From Branchiostoma floridae (Eukaryota > Chordata > Leptocardii > Amphioxiformes > Branchiostomatidae): a DNA stretch of 60,000 nucleotides. The translations under genes and the position numbers were made by a program. Of the stretch, positions 51,401 to 60,000 are shown piece by piece. Each line of letters starts with the position of its first letter. Position 1 is the stretch's first letter. The stretch covers positions 4,679,893-4,739,892 of the forward strand of contig NC_049997.1 of assembly GCF_000003815.2 (NCBI RefSeq), in the 5' to 3' direction. The notes beneath the pieces were generated by a model. That model did not search any database, had not been told where the DNA came from, and worked only from the letters and a program-made list of their open reading frames with translations.

Positions 51401-54400
51401 AAATTTAACCAATTTCCTTTCTTTTTCTTCAGGGCAAGTTTTCCTGGGACCCCATCACACAAGGCCGCATCATCGGTGCCTACTCGTACGGCCATGTCTT
51501 CAGTCAGGTGATGGGAGGGTTCCTGGAGGCCAGGTTTGGTGGGAAGAAAGTTCTCGGCCTGAGCATCCTGCTCTCCTCCGTTCTGACTCTGCTGACACCC
51601 GCGGCTGCTGTCGCTGGAGAATGGTGGCTGTTTGTAGTTCGAGTGGCGGTCGGATTTGTGCAGGTAAAACTTAATAAAAGAATGTAGTTACTTCGTCCTA
51701 AAGTAATGCAACATCGACGTCAGTTCCATCGTCATTTGGAACAGAAAACTTAACTTAACAGATTTGAAGATCAGTAAGATACCATTGTTAGTCAAATGTT
51801 TAATAGAATAACGGAAAATCCCTATTCAGACTGTTTTAGCCCCAAAATGCATTATTGCGTCCTAATTACGTCAAAATTACGCTCTAAAGATACCAAATTT
51901 AAAGAGAATATACTATTTCATCTATAATTTAGTGCATCACCGTGTTGTGAGTCAATACTCTTCTAACTCAACATTTGTCCAAATCGACCGCTTTTGCCCG
52001 GTCCCCCGGGTGGTTGTCTTGGGCAGGTTTAACTGTACGTTCTTCTTCATCATCACCCTACATTCTTCTTATAATCAGGGCGTGACATACCCGAGTATCT
52101 TTGGCATCTTGTCCAGATGGGCGCCGCCTTCGGAGAGAGGTCGTCTTCTTACAATTGTCACTACCGGTAAGTCACCACACACAGACAAGAACTTAAAATT
52201 GGTTCATGCTTGCTTGCGCCCGTGTAAGTGTGTATAGTGATAGTCAAATGTTTAATAGAATAACGGAAATGCCCTTTTCAGACTGTTTTAGCCCAAAAAC
52301 GCATTATTGCGTTCATGCATGTACGATTATATAATATATTATGTTTGCTTGCGTGTTTATGTGTATTCAAGTTGTGCGTGTATGTGCATATCATCTAACG
52401 TATGAGAGAAAAGAAAGTATTGAATAATGAATAAATGTGTACATACATCGCTAAACGATACTCAACAAGAGAATAGAAATGTACCTTTTATATACAGTCA
52501 ACCCTGCCCAAGACGACCACACGGGGGACCGGACAAAAGCGGTCGATTTGGACAGGTGGTCGCTGAGAAGAGTATCGACTCAAAACATGCCAGATGCGTA
52601 GTATAAATGGTTTCCATTGTGTTTAATGGCAAATAGCAAGCACACGCACGCAAAGAAGTAAGTAAGCGAGGTAAAAACGCAAAAACGTAACTCGTAAGTA
52701 ATAATCATCAGTAGGCCTGGTGAATTTTAATACAGTAAATAAACAGAAATTGGACAAATTGGATCAGGACGTTCCTACCTGCGCCAGGTCTCTGACTCTA
52801 CATAAGTCAAGGAGGTTGGACCATTGGTTGGACAAAAGCACGCACACAGATCTTTCTTAAAAAGGAATGAGCTACACAGATCTTTCCTAAAAAGGGAATG
52901 AGGCCTAGACTATATACGTTTCAGCATGCGTTCACTTTATAATGATAAAGATTTAAAAACTTCTAAAATAACTAAATTCGGATTTTCTTACAACGAAATG
53001 TCTTCCCATATTACAGTAGACTGCCCCATTGACCGCCGCCATCTTTATTCTAAACATAACATCGTAATGGCACGCAAACTGGCCGATTTCGGCTCAAAAT
53101 CGCGATAGTTATCATCAAAAATCGATGAAAACCGGTCGTTATGGGTCCCAATTTTGGCCGGTCGCGGTCGCGTTGGCCAGGTGGTCGTTGAGAAAAGGTC
53201 GTTAAATGCTTACGTCAATGGGAAAAAAAATCGGGACCGAGAAAAAGCGGTCGAAATGGCCAGGTGGTCGCTGAGAGGAGGTGGTCGCTCGGGCAGGTTT
53301 GACTGTATAGGATAGCTACACTAGAGGCAATTATATAAATTACAGAAATATTTTGTTCGTTACCATAGGCGAAACCTTGGGAGTCTTTGTGGGGTTTACA
53401 TTGACAGCACGTCTCATCACACTGTTTGGGTGGGCTGTGACCCTGTACATAACAGGTGAGTCGGCATCGTTTTTGAAGTGTGTCGCTTTATTTACCTTTT
53501 ACCTTGTAAAAAAATGATAAATGCATCTCTTATGCTCCTCCACATCATAATCAGTATCATCTTCTCCAGCAGCAACAATTTGAGATAAGTATCAGATCGT
53601 CTTAAGTTACATTTCAGATCTTGCAGAAGCTGTAGCCAATGCAATACATTAGTATTTCATGACAGCGTGCGAGGAGAGTTAGGAACTTTTCCCATTATGA
53701 TACCTGCTAGAATTCAGCTCATTAAATACTGGCACCGTTTGGTAAACTTACCTGAGGACTCTCTGCTTCGCGATGCATACAACACTGTACTTACTGATAA
53801 TCAAGACTGGATTAATCATGTTAAAGGCATTCTCTGTTACCATGGCTGTGGACACATATGGATGAAACCTGAGGCTTATAATGTAGATTATATTGTCAAC
53901 CAACTACGCCTCCGGCTACAAGATACATATATACCGAAGTGGTTTAATTCTATTGAAAACAATTCAAAACTGCACATGTCTTTTAGCAAGTCAAAACAAT
54001 GTTATGAACAAGAAACATACCTTAAAAATATAAATAATTTTGAAATTCGAAAAGCGATTACCCAGTCAAGAATCAGTAGCCATAAATTGATAATTGAAGC
54101 AGGCAGATTCTACAATTCAGTCCCTGACCAAAGGTTCTGCCCGTTCTGTCCAAAGTATATTGAAGATGGATTTCAATTTTTAATGGAATGTTCTAGATAC
54201 GCTATTTTACGTAATAAGCTATTCACATTTCTCGAATCCAGTACAGCAGATTTCAAGAGACTCGATGCTACAGACAGATTTGTATATATCTTTAGATGCC
54301 ACAATTCCCATAATGCAAAGATAGGCAAATATATCAAAGACTGCTTTGCTATTAGAAAGAGTAATGAAACTCATGATTAGCCCAACTCGATTGTAACACT

Positions 54401-57400
54401 TTAACAAAGACTTGTGTTAGCCCTTCTTGTTATATCTTATTCTATACACCTATTTTGTACTTTGTGTGACAGTCGTTGCCATACCTTGTACCATGTACAA
54501 ATGTCGAGCAATAAAGTTCATCATATAATCTATTACCTTTATCATCATCATCATCATTAGCATAATCAGCATTAGCGTCAGCAACATGTGGGACCGCGTA
54601 GCGCAGCGGGACCGTGTTCGGCCCGTGACACATCGTGCACACCGCACCATAGCACGTTAAAGAACCTCCACACGTGGGGTGGTGCGGTGACTTAAGGTGC
54701 GCTCCCACCGCACTTGTGTCAAGCTTGCGTCACTGCGGGGTTCGTTCACTGCGTCACTGTTTTGTTTTCTCTGCGATTGTTTATGATTTAGATATTATAA
54801 AACGTAATACGTCAAAGTATGACTTAGAAGACGAAAAATACACAAAAAGAAAGACGATTCGATCTTTATCACTGAAGTTAGTTGAGTATCTTTCGAACCC
54901 CTCAGTGACGCAAGCGTGACGCAAGTGCGGTGGGAGTGCACCTTTACCATGCTGCGTTCACTTCATACCAATTTACAATACTCAAGCATATAGCTTGTGA
55001 TTTGATATAATTAACATAATTTGGTGCTCTTAGTTCTCCACCGTTTCTGCATTCTACTTGTAGGTGTAGCTGGCCTGGTGTTTTGCTGTATCTGGTGTCT
55101 CCTGGCGTTTGACTCCCCTTCAGTACATCCAAGGATATCTGAAGTTGAAAGGAAATATATTGAGTCCAATTTAGAGACAACGACAAAGGTAATGTGTGGT
55201 TAGCCGGTTCTTACCTACTCACAGCACCGGCTCGAAGACGTATTCCTTCAACAAAAAAATTGTATTTTTTGTGGGCGCGTATTTGTGTATGTGTATGTAT
55301 GTAATAATAACTATGTATGTATTTATGTGTATGTGTGTGTGTGTGTGTATGTGTGTGTGTGTGTGTGTGTGCGCGCGCGCGTGTGTGTGTGTGTGTGTGT
55401 GTGTGTCAGTGTGTACACATGTGCTAGGTGCCTTTGGATTTGTGTATATCAACATACAATTGGCCTTACGGTCGCTTTTTATAGAGAATACATAGCGTGT
55501 ACATGTATGTCTTTGTTTAAAAGTAGAACTAGTAGTCATTGGTATGAACATTTACTACCCACTTTTTAAATATGCTAACACTTGTTTGATATTGCGTTCT
55601 GTATTAATTTTCATTCATAGAGAAGAGAGATCCCTTGGTTCAAAATGCTCACATCGCCACACTTATGGGTACTGATCTACATCCACTGTACTGACGGTTG
55701 GGGATTTTACATGATGTTAACCTGCCTGCCGTTGTACATGGATACAATACTCAACTTTAACCTTGATGCGGTGAGTAAACTGTACGGAATTAGCATTTAC
55801 CAATGACAATGTATGCCTGAAATGGTTGATTTTAACATTTGGTGCTTGGATGCAACGATTATCATATGTACCGCGTAGCTCAGTGACAGTGTGTTCGACT
55901 CGGAACCGAGAGGTTGCGGGTTCGAATCCGGCTGCCGTAATACCGATCTTGCATTGTGCCCTTGGGAAAGGCACTTTACACGGCTTTCCTCACTTAACTC
56001 AGGTGAAAATGAGTACCTAGCTTCGGCTAGGGCCGTCCCTCGGACGTTAAGTGTAGATGACGACTTTGCATTGCAAGCGTGGAATGGCTTACTATGATTT
56101 AAATGACAGAGTTTTTTACTTACGTACAGAATGGAGCTTTGTCCGCTATGCCATACCTGACTCTCATGGCATCAAGGATACTGTCTACTGTTATCATCGA
56201 TGCCATCATGAAACTATCGAGTTTTAAGAAGGTCAACATTAGAAAGACCTCCTTACTAGGTAAGAAATCATTTTTGATCTCTCTTTCAAGATCAAATCCA
56301 AAAGTTATCTTACAACACTTTAAAAGTTAGAAGGTCATTGACAAAGGCCTGGAATTTGGACGATAACGCTTTATCACTGCATCCTATTGAAATACTGTTA
56401 TGTCTTTTTTTATTACAAAGATCTTTTAAACTCCAAAGTACTCATGTGAAGCTAAAGGAATTATAAATGATGTGTCAAATGAAAAAGGCCACTAACTTGT
56501 AAACAATCATGGCCTTGACCATTTTCTTGATATGCCAAACAAAGCTGTTTTGTTTATGTGTCAGGTACCTCGACCTTTGACTTATTACCCACAATCCCTG
56601 TCCTTGCAAATTCGTCCTCGGATGTTTGAGAAAACTGAATTAACTTGATTTTCTTTTCTTTTTTCAAATGAACGACGTATGTCTTTGAAAAAAGTCAAGG
56701 AATAAGTTGAGTGCTTACAAAACGACATTCGCCATTTTGCAGCTTTAGCTGGCGTTGGTGCCTGCCTTGTTGCTGTTGGCCACGTGAGATGTGACTCCAC
56801 AGCAGCCATCGCCATGTTGTGTCTGGCCACGGTCATGCAAGGTGTGATGGTTCCTGGGTTTTACCCGAGCTACACGGAACTCACACTGGGGTACTCCGGA
56901 GTAGCGTTTGGAATCAGCAACGCAGTAGCAAACTGCGCAGGATTCATTGTGCCTATGACGGTGGGAATTATCACAGATGAAAACGTAAGTACCGGCGAAA
57001 GCGCACCATGACTGAATTTTGAATTATTTCTTACATCTTCAAAAAATCAATTCAATAAAAAACTAGAGCTCGGCGACCTCATACCTCAGAGCATTTAGAG
57101 CTTTTGTTAATTTCATGCAAATGACTTAACATTAACATGATTTATGCATGGTGTTGTTCATCATTGAATAACATACAGTACACATGTCACAAGTGAAATT
57201 CCCAATTCAGATCATTAATCATTAAGTTTTTTTGCAATTTTTGCATAAATTATGCAAATAAGTTCCTCATTTGCATATTTCATATCTGCATATGTTCCAC
57301 CGATTACAATTAACAAGTGTTACATTTATCGAAGTCCAGTTATTGCAAACAATGGAATTATACAATTTCCTCATTAATTATGCAAATTATGTCCTCATTT

Positions 57401-58639
57401 CATAAAATGCACATCTTTGCCCAAACTACCTGCATACCTAAAATGCAGGCAATCCGTCCTTCCTTTCTGCAGTTATCCTCTTTGGAGTGTCTTGACAAAA
57501 ACGCCCCTGCAGTTCCACAATTAAATGTTGGGGGACTAAAACTTACCCCACTGTGTCATAACGCTAAAAGCTATCTACCACCTAAATGTCTCGACCATAT
57601 CACGTCCGGGACAAGATATACATCGAAAAACGGCTATGATAGAATATTCTCATTAATTATGCAAATGTATTCCTAATTTGCATAAGTATTTTATCTTGTA
57701 CAACATTGCCTAAGGTACCTACATACCAAAAATCATGCAAATCCGTTGTTTCCTTCTTGAGTTATCTTCGTCAGAAGTTTTTGACAAAAATGCCCCTGCT
57801 ATCCCAAAACTAGACGCTAGGGGGCCCAAACTTATGTTATTTCTTTCTGAGCACAAGAGCTATCTAACATCCAAAAATCGTGACCATAGCATGTTCAGAA
57901 CACCGAGATAGCAAACCCGGAAGTTGCGCTGCAGTACCAAGGAAAGCCGCTAGGGGGCCCAACATCTAATCATTTCTAGCTTTTATCACACACAACCAAC
58001 ACACCAAGTATGAAAACAATTCACTCTGCCGTTCTTGAGTTATCTTGTTTACACACAGACACACACAGACACAGACACACAGGCAAACGCAGGGTAAAAT
58101 ATAACCTCCATGACATTTCATGGAGGTAAATATCATACAGTAAAGACTTAAAACGTGTGTCAAAGAATATTTGCATAGACATGTGTATTGTTATAGATAT
58201 TTAATTTTAGCCTTTGCAATAACCTTAAAAAAGGTCAGAAGTCATTTTTATACCCACATATTTGCATAAATAGCGCTGCACATAAGGAATATGCTAGGTA
58301 GTTTTTAACGTTATCCCAATTTTAGCCTTGAGTTGCTTATACTCCAAAATATGCATTATCTTATTCTTCTGCGGACAGCAAACAGTAGCAGCCTGGCAGA
58401 AAGTCTTCTACATCGGCGCCGCCATTTCCGTTTCCGGTTCCATCATGGCTCTTCTGTTCCTCCGGACTGATCCGGTTTCCTGGGCGCGAGACCCGGATGA
58501 GGCACAGGTCCCGGATGAAGCACAGGACCCGGATGAAGACAAACTGCTGCAGCCAGCACGGGACAAGTTAATACGTGTATTTGAGGATGGCGAGAAAGAA
58601 GGCTCTTGTCCGGAGATAGTTTACGAGACATCAGTGTGA
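48436..58639 (+). CDS. Gene C: SLC17-family anion transporter (sialin/NPT-like), interrupted by assembly gap
   Basis: Join of 48436–48453, 50630–50946 (with a 100-N gap at 50723–50822), 51433–51663, 52079–52166, 53369–53455, 55064–55188, 55621–55770, 56130–56259, 56743–56984 and 58379–58639. A 12-helix MFS transporter of the SLC17 (sialin, vesicular glutamate, NPT phosphate/urate) family is recognised by TM1 RYSLAV...SLRSNFSI, a luminal loop with five N-glycosylation sequons, FSWDPITQGRIIGAYSYGH, GVTYPSIF...RWAPPSERGRL, IPWFKMLTSPHLW and the GFYPSYTEL region. All introns are GT–AG and phases agree outside the gap. The visible coding length is 1549 nt, so the missing part must be 2 mod 3, not 100. 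Subfamily and substrate cannot be assigned: residues matching human sialin E171, E175 and H183 are Val, Gln and Phe. The C terminus is cytosolic and acidic. Confidence 0.88.
48972..49125 (-). mobile_element. MITE family A, copy 5 (truncated, diverged)
   Basis: GCGCTCTCTCATTGCAACCT and TGTGTAACCTTTGATTTCACA match the inverted orientation of the family. The other end is lost. Confidence 0.55.
49306..49465. repeat. Direct repeat, left copy, at the 291-N gap
   Basis: AGTATGTAGCACACGACAGT to GGTTGCAAGGATGC, repeated at 49888–50046 with ~8% differences by eye. Confidence 0.85.
49467..49596 (+). mobile_element. MITE family B, copy 3, cut by assembly gap
   Basis: TTAAGGCCCCCTCTCACTTG, CGGCATTGCTGCGTTCG and TTTCAGAGATAAAGAACG match the family. 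The right part is inside the 291-N gap. Confidence 0.65.
49597..49887. other. Assembly gap, 291 N
   Basis: Run of N inside intron 1 of gene C. The non-round length suggests a size-estimated gap. It is flanked by a direct repeat (49306–49465 and 49888–50046). Confidence 0.99.
49888..50046. repeat. Direct repeat, right copy, at the 291-N gap
   Basis: AGTATGTGGCACACGACAGT to GGTTGCAAGGATGC; starts exactly at the gap edge. It lacks the family-B MITE that follows the left copy. Confidence 0.85.
50311..50607. mobile_element. TTAA-flanked foldback element before gene C exon 2
   Basis: CTTAAGGTGGGATCACACC ... TGCGTATAT at the left and its complement ATATACGCATGTATGACCCCACCTTAA at the right (given in parts of the inverted ends). 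Arms meet at GTCAGACGAGTTAGCTG / CAGCTAACTCATCTGGC. It ends only ~25 bp before the splice acceptor. Confidence 0.75.
50630..50946 (+). CDS. Gene C exon 2: TM1 and glycosylated luminal loop, gapped
   Basis: Acceptor CACCCTTAG, donor GTAAGA. Before the gap come 31 codons with TM1 and the conserved Arg (SLRSNFSI). After the gap a Cys is followed by a loop with sequons NTT, NFT, NNT, NET and NST. One exon is likely, but an intron hidden in the gap is possible. Confidence 0.85.
50723..50822. other. Assembly gap, 100 N, inside gene C exon 2
   Basis: Exactly 100 N, a conventional placeholder. The coding frame requires 2 mod 3 missing bases, so 100 is not the true length. Confidence 0.99.
51433..51663 (+). 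CDS. Gene C exon 3: TM2–TM4 region
   Basis: Acceptor TTTCTTCAG, donor GTAAAA, phase 0–0, 77 codons. GKFSWDPITQGRIIGAYSYG and GGFLEARFGGKK are SLC17 signatures. It ends RVAVGFVQ at the coupling-residue helix. Confidence 0.93.
51789..51861. repeat. Direct repeat left of gene C exon 4
   Basis: TAGTCAAATGTTTAATAGAA ... GCATTATTGCGTC, matching 52241–52313 with a few differences. Confidence 0.85.
52079..52166 (+). CDS. Gene C exon 4: signature GVTYP...WAPPSERGRL
   Basis: Acceptor TATAATCAG, donor GTAAGT. Encodes GVTYPSIFGILSRWAPPSER and GRLLTIVTT. The conserved His of sialin (H183) is Phe here. The exon is flanked by ~73-bp direct repeats. Confidence 0.93.
52241..52313. repeat. Direct repeat right of gene C exon 4
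   Basis: TAGTCAAATGTTTAATAGAA ... GCATTATTGCGTTC; partner of 51789–51861. Confidence 0.85.
52495..53305. mobile_element. MITE with pogo-like termini, gene C intron 4
   Basis: CAGTCAACCCTGCCCAAGAC at the left is inverted at the right (CTCGGGCAGGTTTGACTG), both flanked by TA. GCGGTCGATTTGGACAGGTGGTCGC-type words repeat at both ends. The ~810-bp internal part has no supported coding sequence. TA duplication and CAGT ends suggest Tc1/mariner–pogo mobilisation (inference). Confidence 0.7.
53369..53455 (+). CDS. Gene C exon 5: TM5–TM6
   Basis: Acceptor TTACCATAG, donor GTGAGT, phase 1–1. Encodes ETLGVFVGFTLTARLI and TLFGWAVTLYIT, two hydrophobic segments. Confidence 0.88.
53640..54556 (+). mobile_element. 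5'-truncated non-LTR retrotransposon (LINE) 3' end, gene C intron 5
   Basis: An open frame to 54380 encodes the C-terminal part of a LINE polyprotein: VRGELGTFPIMIPARIQLIK (the post-RT segment) and a zinc-knuckle-like RFCPFCPKYIEDGFQFLMEC. Reverse transcriptase catalytic motifs are upstream and absent. A 3'UTR of ~160 bp ends in ATCATCATCATCATCATT, the microsatellite-like tail of CR1/L2-type elements. Sense to gene C. Clade assignment is inference. The frame is unbroken, suggesting recent insertion. Confidence 0.75.
54586..54690 (+). mobile_element. tRNA-SINE fragment
   Basis: GACCGCGTAGCGCAGCGGG resembles a tRNA A-box arm. ACGTTAAAGAACC, shared with the other SINEs, follows. The B box is missing. 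Confidence 0.4.
54692..54946 (-). mobile_element. MITE family B, copy 4, in gene C intron 5
   Basis: TTAAGGTGCGCTCCCACCGC at the left and GCGGTGGGAGTGCACC at the right. The core is the complement of copies 1–2 (GCGGGGTTCGTTCACTGCGT, AACGTAATACGTCAAAG). Confidence 0.75.
55064..55188 (+). CDS. Gene C exon 6: TM6 end and central cytosolic loop
   Basis: Acceptor CTACTTGTAG, donor GTAATG. Encodes VAGLVFCCIWCLLAFDSP and the family-typical HPRISEVERKYIESNL. Confidence 0.92.
55285..55415 (+). repeat. (TG)n microsatellite, gene C intron 6
   Basis: TG repeat with a GCGCGCGCGC interruption at about 55371–55380. Confidence 0.95.
55621..55770 (+). CDS. Gene C exon 7: TM7
   Basis: Acceptor TTCATAG, donor GTGAGT, 50 codons. 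Encodes EIPWFKMLTSPHLWVLIYIH and LTCLPLYMDTILNFNL, classic SLC17 second-half motifs. Confidence 0.94.
55868..56097 (+). mobile_element. tRNA-derived SINE in gene C intron 7
   Basis: CGCGTAGCTCAGTG (A box) and GCGGGTTCGAATCCGGC (B box) form a recognisable tRNA-like head. TTGGGAAAGGCACTTTACACGG and AACTCAGGTGAAAATGAGTACC follow. The acceptor stem does not pair fully and the homology extends past it, so this is a SINE, not a tRNA gene. Confidence 0.7.
56130..56259 (+). CDS. Gene C exon 8: TM8
   Basis: Acceptor TACGTACAG, donor GTAAGA. Encodes NGALSAMPYLTLMASRIL and a basic cytosolic stretch (FKKVNIRKTS). Confidence 0.92.
56743..56984 (+). CDS. Gene C exon 9: TM9–TM11
   Basis: Acceptor CATTTTGCAG, donor GTAAGT. 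Encodes hydrophobic helices with GFYPSYTELTLGYSG, GISNAVANCAGFI and GIITDEN. Confidence 0.93.
57065..58130 (-). mobile_element. 1-kb interspersed repeat, copy 2, gene C intron 9
   Basis: Reverse complement of 14564–15612 over its whole length: GGCGACCTCATACCTC at the left, CATGACATTTCATGGAGGTAAAT at the right, with the same internal units. Both termini are kept. Confidence 0.75.
58379..58639 (+). CDS. Gene C exon 10: TM12 and acidic C-terminal tail
   Basis: Acceptor TCTGCGGACAG. Encodes QTVAAWQKVFYIGAAISVSG, LLFLRTDPVSWA, a short acidic repeat (PDEAQ-type, twice) and a tail ending VYETSV then TGA. Closely similar to the isolated exon at 47207–47431. Confidence 0.93.
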   Translation, partial: QTVAAWQKVFYIGAAISVSGSIMALLFLRTDPVSWARDPDEAQVPDEAQDPDEDKLLQPARDKLIRVFEDGEKEGSCPEIVYETSV

Positions 58640-60000
58640 AGTAAAACTGCATTTATTGATAATATATTGTTATTATGTATTGTCCGCAATACGTTTGCCA
58701 CCATAGTGGTGACCAAATTGCATTTAGATTTTCATCAATTAAGTAGACATTTCCGACATTCCAATCTCACAATGTATGATTTTAGGTGTCAATTGAAATA
58801 TCACACAACAACACGATGCATAGGAGGGACAACTAAAAGTTTAAGTAGATAATCAAAAGGTGTAAATAGGTACTTAAAGTAAAATTATAAGTTGGAGCTT
58901 GGTCGTGACTCCTAGCTTTCAATTGTCTGAAAATTGCCTATATTGGCTCTCCATGTATTCGCTTACTGCCCCTAATGATACAATATATGAAAGATGCAGA
59001 GTAGTGTTACATAATTTTTTTTTCATATCCGACCAACGTTTAGCTAGTAACCGTGAGCACCAGGGTCTCATATCCATGTGTGTGTGTGTTTGTGTGTGTG
59101 TGTATGTGGTGTTCAGTACCAAGGACAGCTCGGTTTTACGTTTGTAAATCTGACATAGTGTGTTCAATTTTTGCTAGGTAATTACATTCGCCAAGAAGGT
59201 TATATTTTCGGCTATGGCATTGGTGTGTGATTCTTCATGTAGGTTAACACTACATATCTTGCCAATTTGTGTATGAATTTTCATGATATTTGGCAATTCA
59301 GTAGTGGTTGCGGAAAGGAAGGTCGAGTTCTAAAATGGTTGGCGTAGCATTTTTCGTCAGGACGGTAGCGGGTCGAGTGTGTGTGTTCGTTTGTTTATGG
59401 GCAGCATAGCTCGAGACGTTGCGGATGGTTGTGCATGATCTCTGGTAGGTGGGAGTTGGAGAAAGGAAGGTCAAGTTCGATAATGGCCCTCCTAGCGGCA
59501 AGTTACGGTACTGCAGCAAAGGTTCAACGTTAGAGGTAAGATTTTCCTCAAGTGCCATGTTCATGATTTTTAAGTAGTGGATACGTCTTTGGGCAGGGAC
59601 TTATTCGTGGAGGTTGGGCCCCCTAGGGGCTTTGAAAGGGAATGCCTCAAGAAAGGTTGGACGGATTGTCATGATAGTTGGTGTGTCGATATAGTTTGAG
59701 TGATAATTATATAATCTATTTTAATCATGTTATTCCTAGCTTCTTGACATGATTGATGAAGGAAGTTGAGAAATCAGGAAGGTTATGTTTTTGGTAGCGT
59801 TCGTGGGTTTGCGGGGAACACACGTTCATGCAGTCGTTTGCTATTGGGGTAGGTACTCTTCAGTAATGCACAAATAACACCATAAAGTCTTGAATAAAGA
59901 CATGATTATTTGGAGAGATGTGTTCGTGGAACTCTAGTTTGCACAACTTTAGCTGCTCACAAAACGTCGTGTAAGGCTACGAATATTGCCTTTTTGTTCC
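58640..60000. other. Downstream of gene C
   Basis: No canonical polyA signal close to the stop. Contains a short TG tract (59077–59107) and the diverged repeat at 59165–59760. No gene seen to the window end. Confidence 0.5.
59165..59760 (+). repeat. Diverged repeat related to the 1-kb element
   Basis: CGCCAAGAAGGTTATATTTTCGG, TACGGTACTGCAGCAAAGG, CATGTTCATGATTTTTAAGTAG and GGTTGGGCCCCCTAGGGGC match words of the 1-kb repeat in the same order. No gene seen. Confidence 0.5.

Noticed and set aside
55868-55945. Possible functional tRNA gene
   Set aside because: A and B boxes are good, but the acceptor stem does not pair and repeat homology continues downstream, so it is a SINE head.
57317-57676. 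119-codon plus-strand frame whose peptide resembles one at 15020–15271 (minus)
   Set aside because: The similarity reflects DNA homology between the two copies of the 1-kb repeat; internal stops in other parts and no domain make a protein unlikely.

Overview
This is eukaryotic genomic DNA: split genes with GT–AG introns, abundant MITEs, SINEs and microsatellites, and two assembly gaps (runs of N at 49597–49887 and 50723–50822). The gene content (secreted CUB–LDLa–TSP1–trypsin mosaic proteases, an SLC17 transporter) and the dense short repeats fit a deuterostome, most likely a cephalochordate (amphioxus, Branchiostoma). That assignment is inference, not a database match.

Layout. Positions 1–13090 hold no gene I can support; they contain a tRNA-derived SINE, two MITEs, foldback elements and a 350-bp pyrimidine tract. 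Gene A (+, 13150–32375, 14 coding exons, 815 aa) is a secreted serine protease: signal peptide, acidic pro-region, CUB1, CUB2, a Pro/Thr-rich repeat stalk, LDLa1, LDLa2, TSP1 and a trypsin-type domain with an intact catalytic triad. Gene B (−, 41707–33716, 12 coding exons, 584 aa, plus a likely 5'UTR exon near 42871–42920) is a tail-to-tail paralogue with signal peptide, one CUB, LDLa1, LDLa2, TSP1 and trypsin domain. For both genes I traced every splice junction by hand; phases agree throughout and give a single open frame to the stop.

Upstream of gene B (43.0–45.5 kb) is a patchwork of diverged local duplications that includes a copy of gene B's promoter flank, split by a SINE with a visible 14-bp target-site duplication. 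At 47207–47431 lies an isolated last exon of an SLC17 transporter. Gene C (+, 48436–58639) is an SLC17-family (sialin/NPT-like) transporter whose own last exon is closely similar to that orphan exon. Its exon 2 is interrupted by a 100-N gap. Its introns carry a LINE 3' end, several MITEs, a tRNA-SINE and a 1-kb repeat that also occurs, inverted, in intron 1 of gene A.

How the genes relate. Genes A and B would make secreted zymogens cleaved at R|IING, with binding modules on the N-terminal side. The conserved Cys just before the activation site and a Cys in the protease domain should keep the modules attached after activation, as in modular chordate proteases. Gene C is an unrelated membrane transporter. 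The most interesting points are the convergent protease pair with a shared four-cysteine LDLa module, the loss of three coupling residues in the SLC17 protein, the orphan SLC17 exon, and foldback elements whose two arms co-vary.
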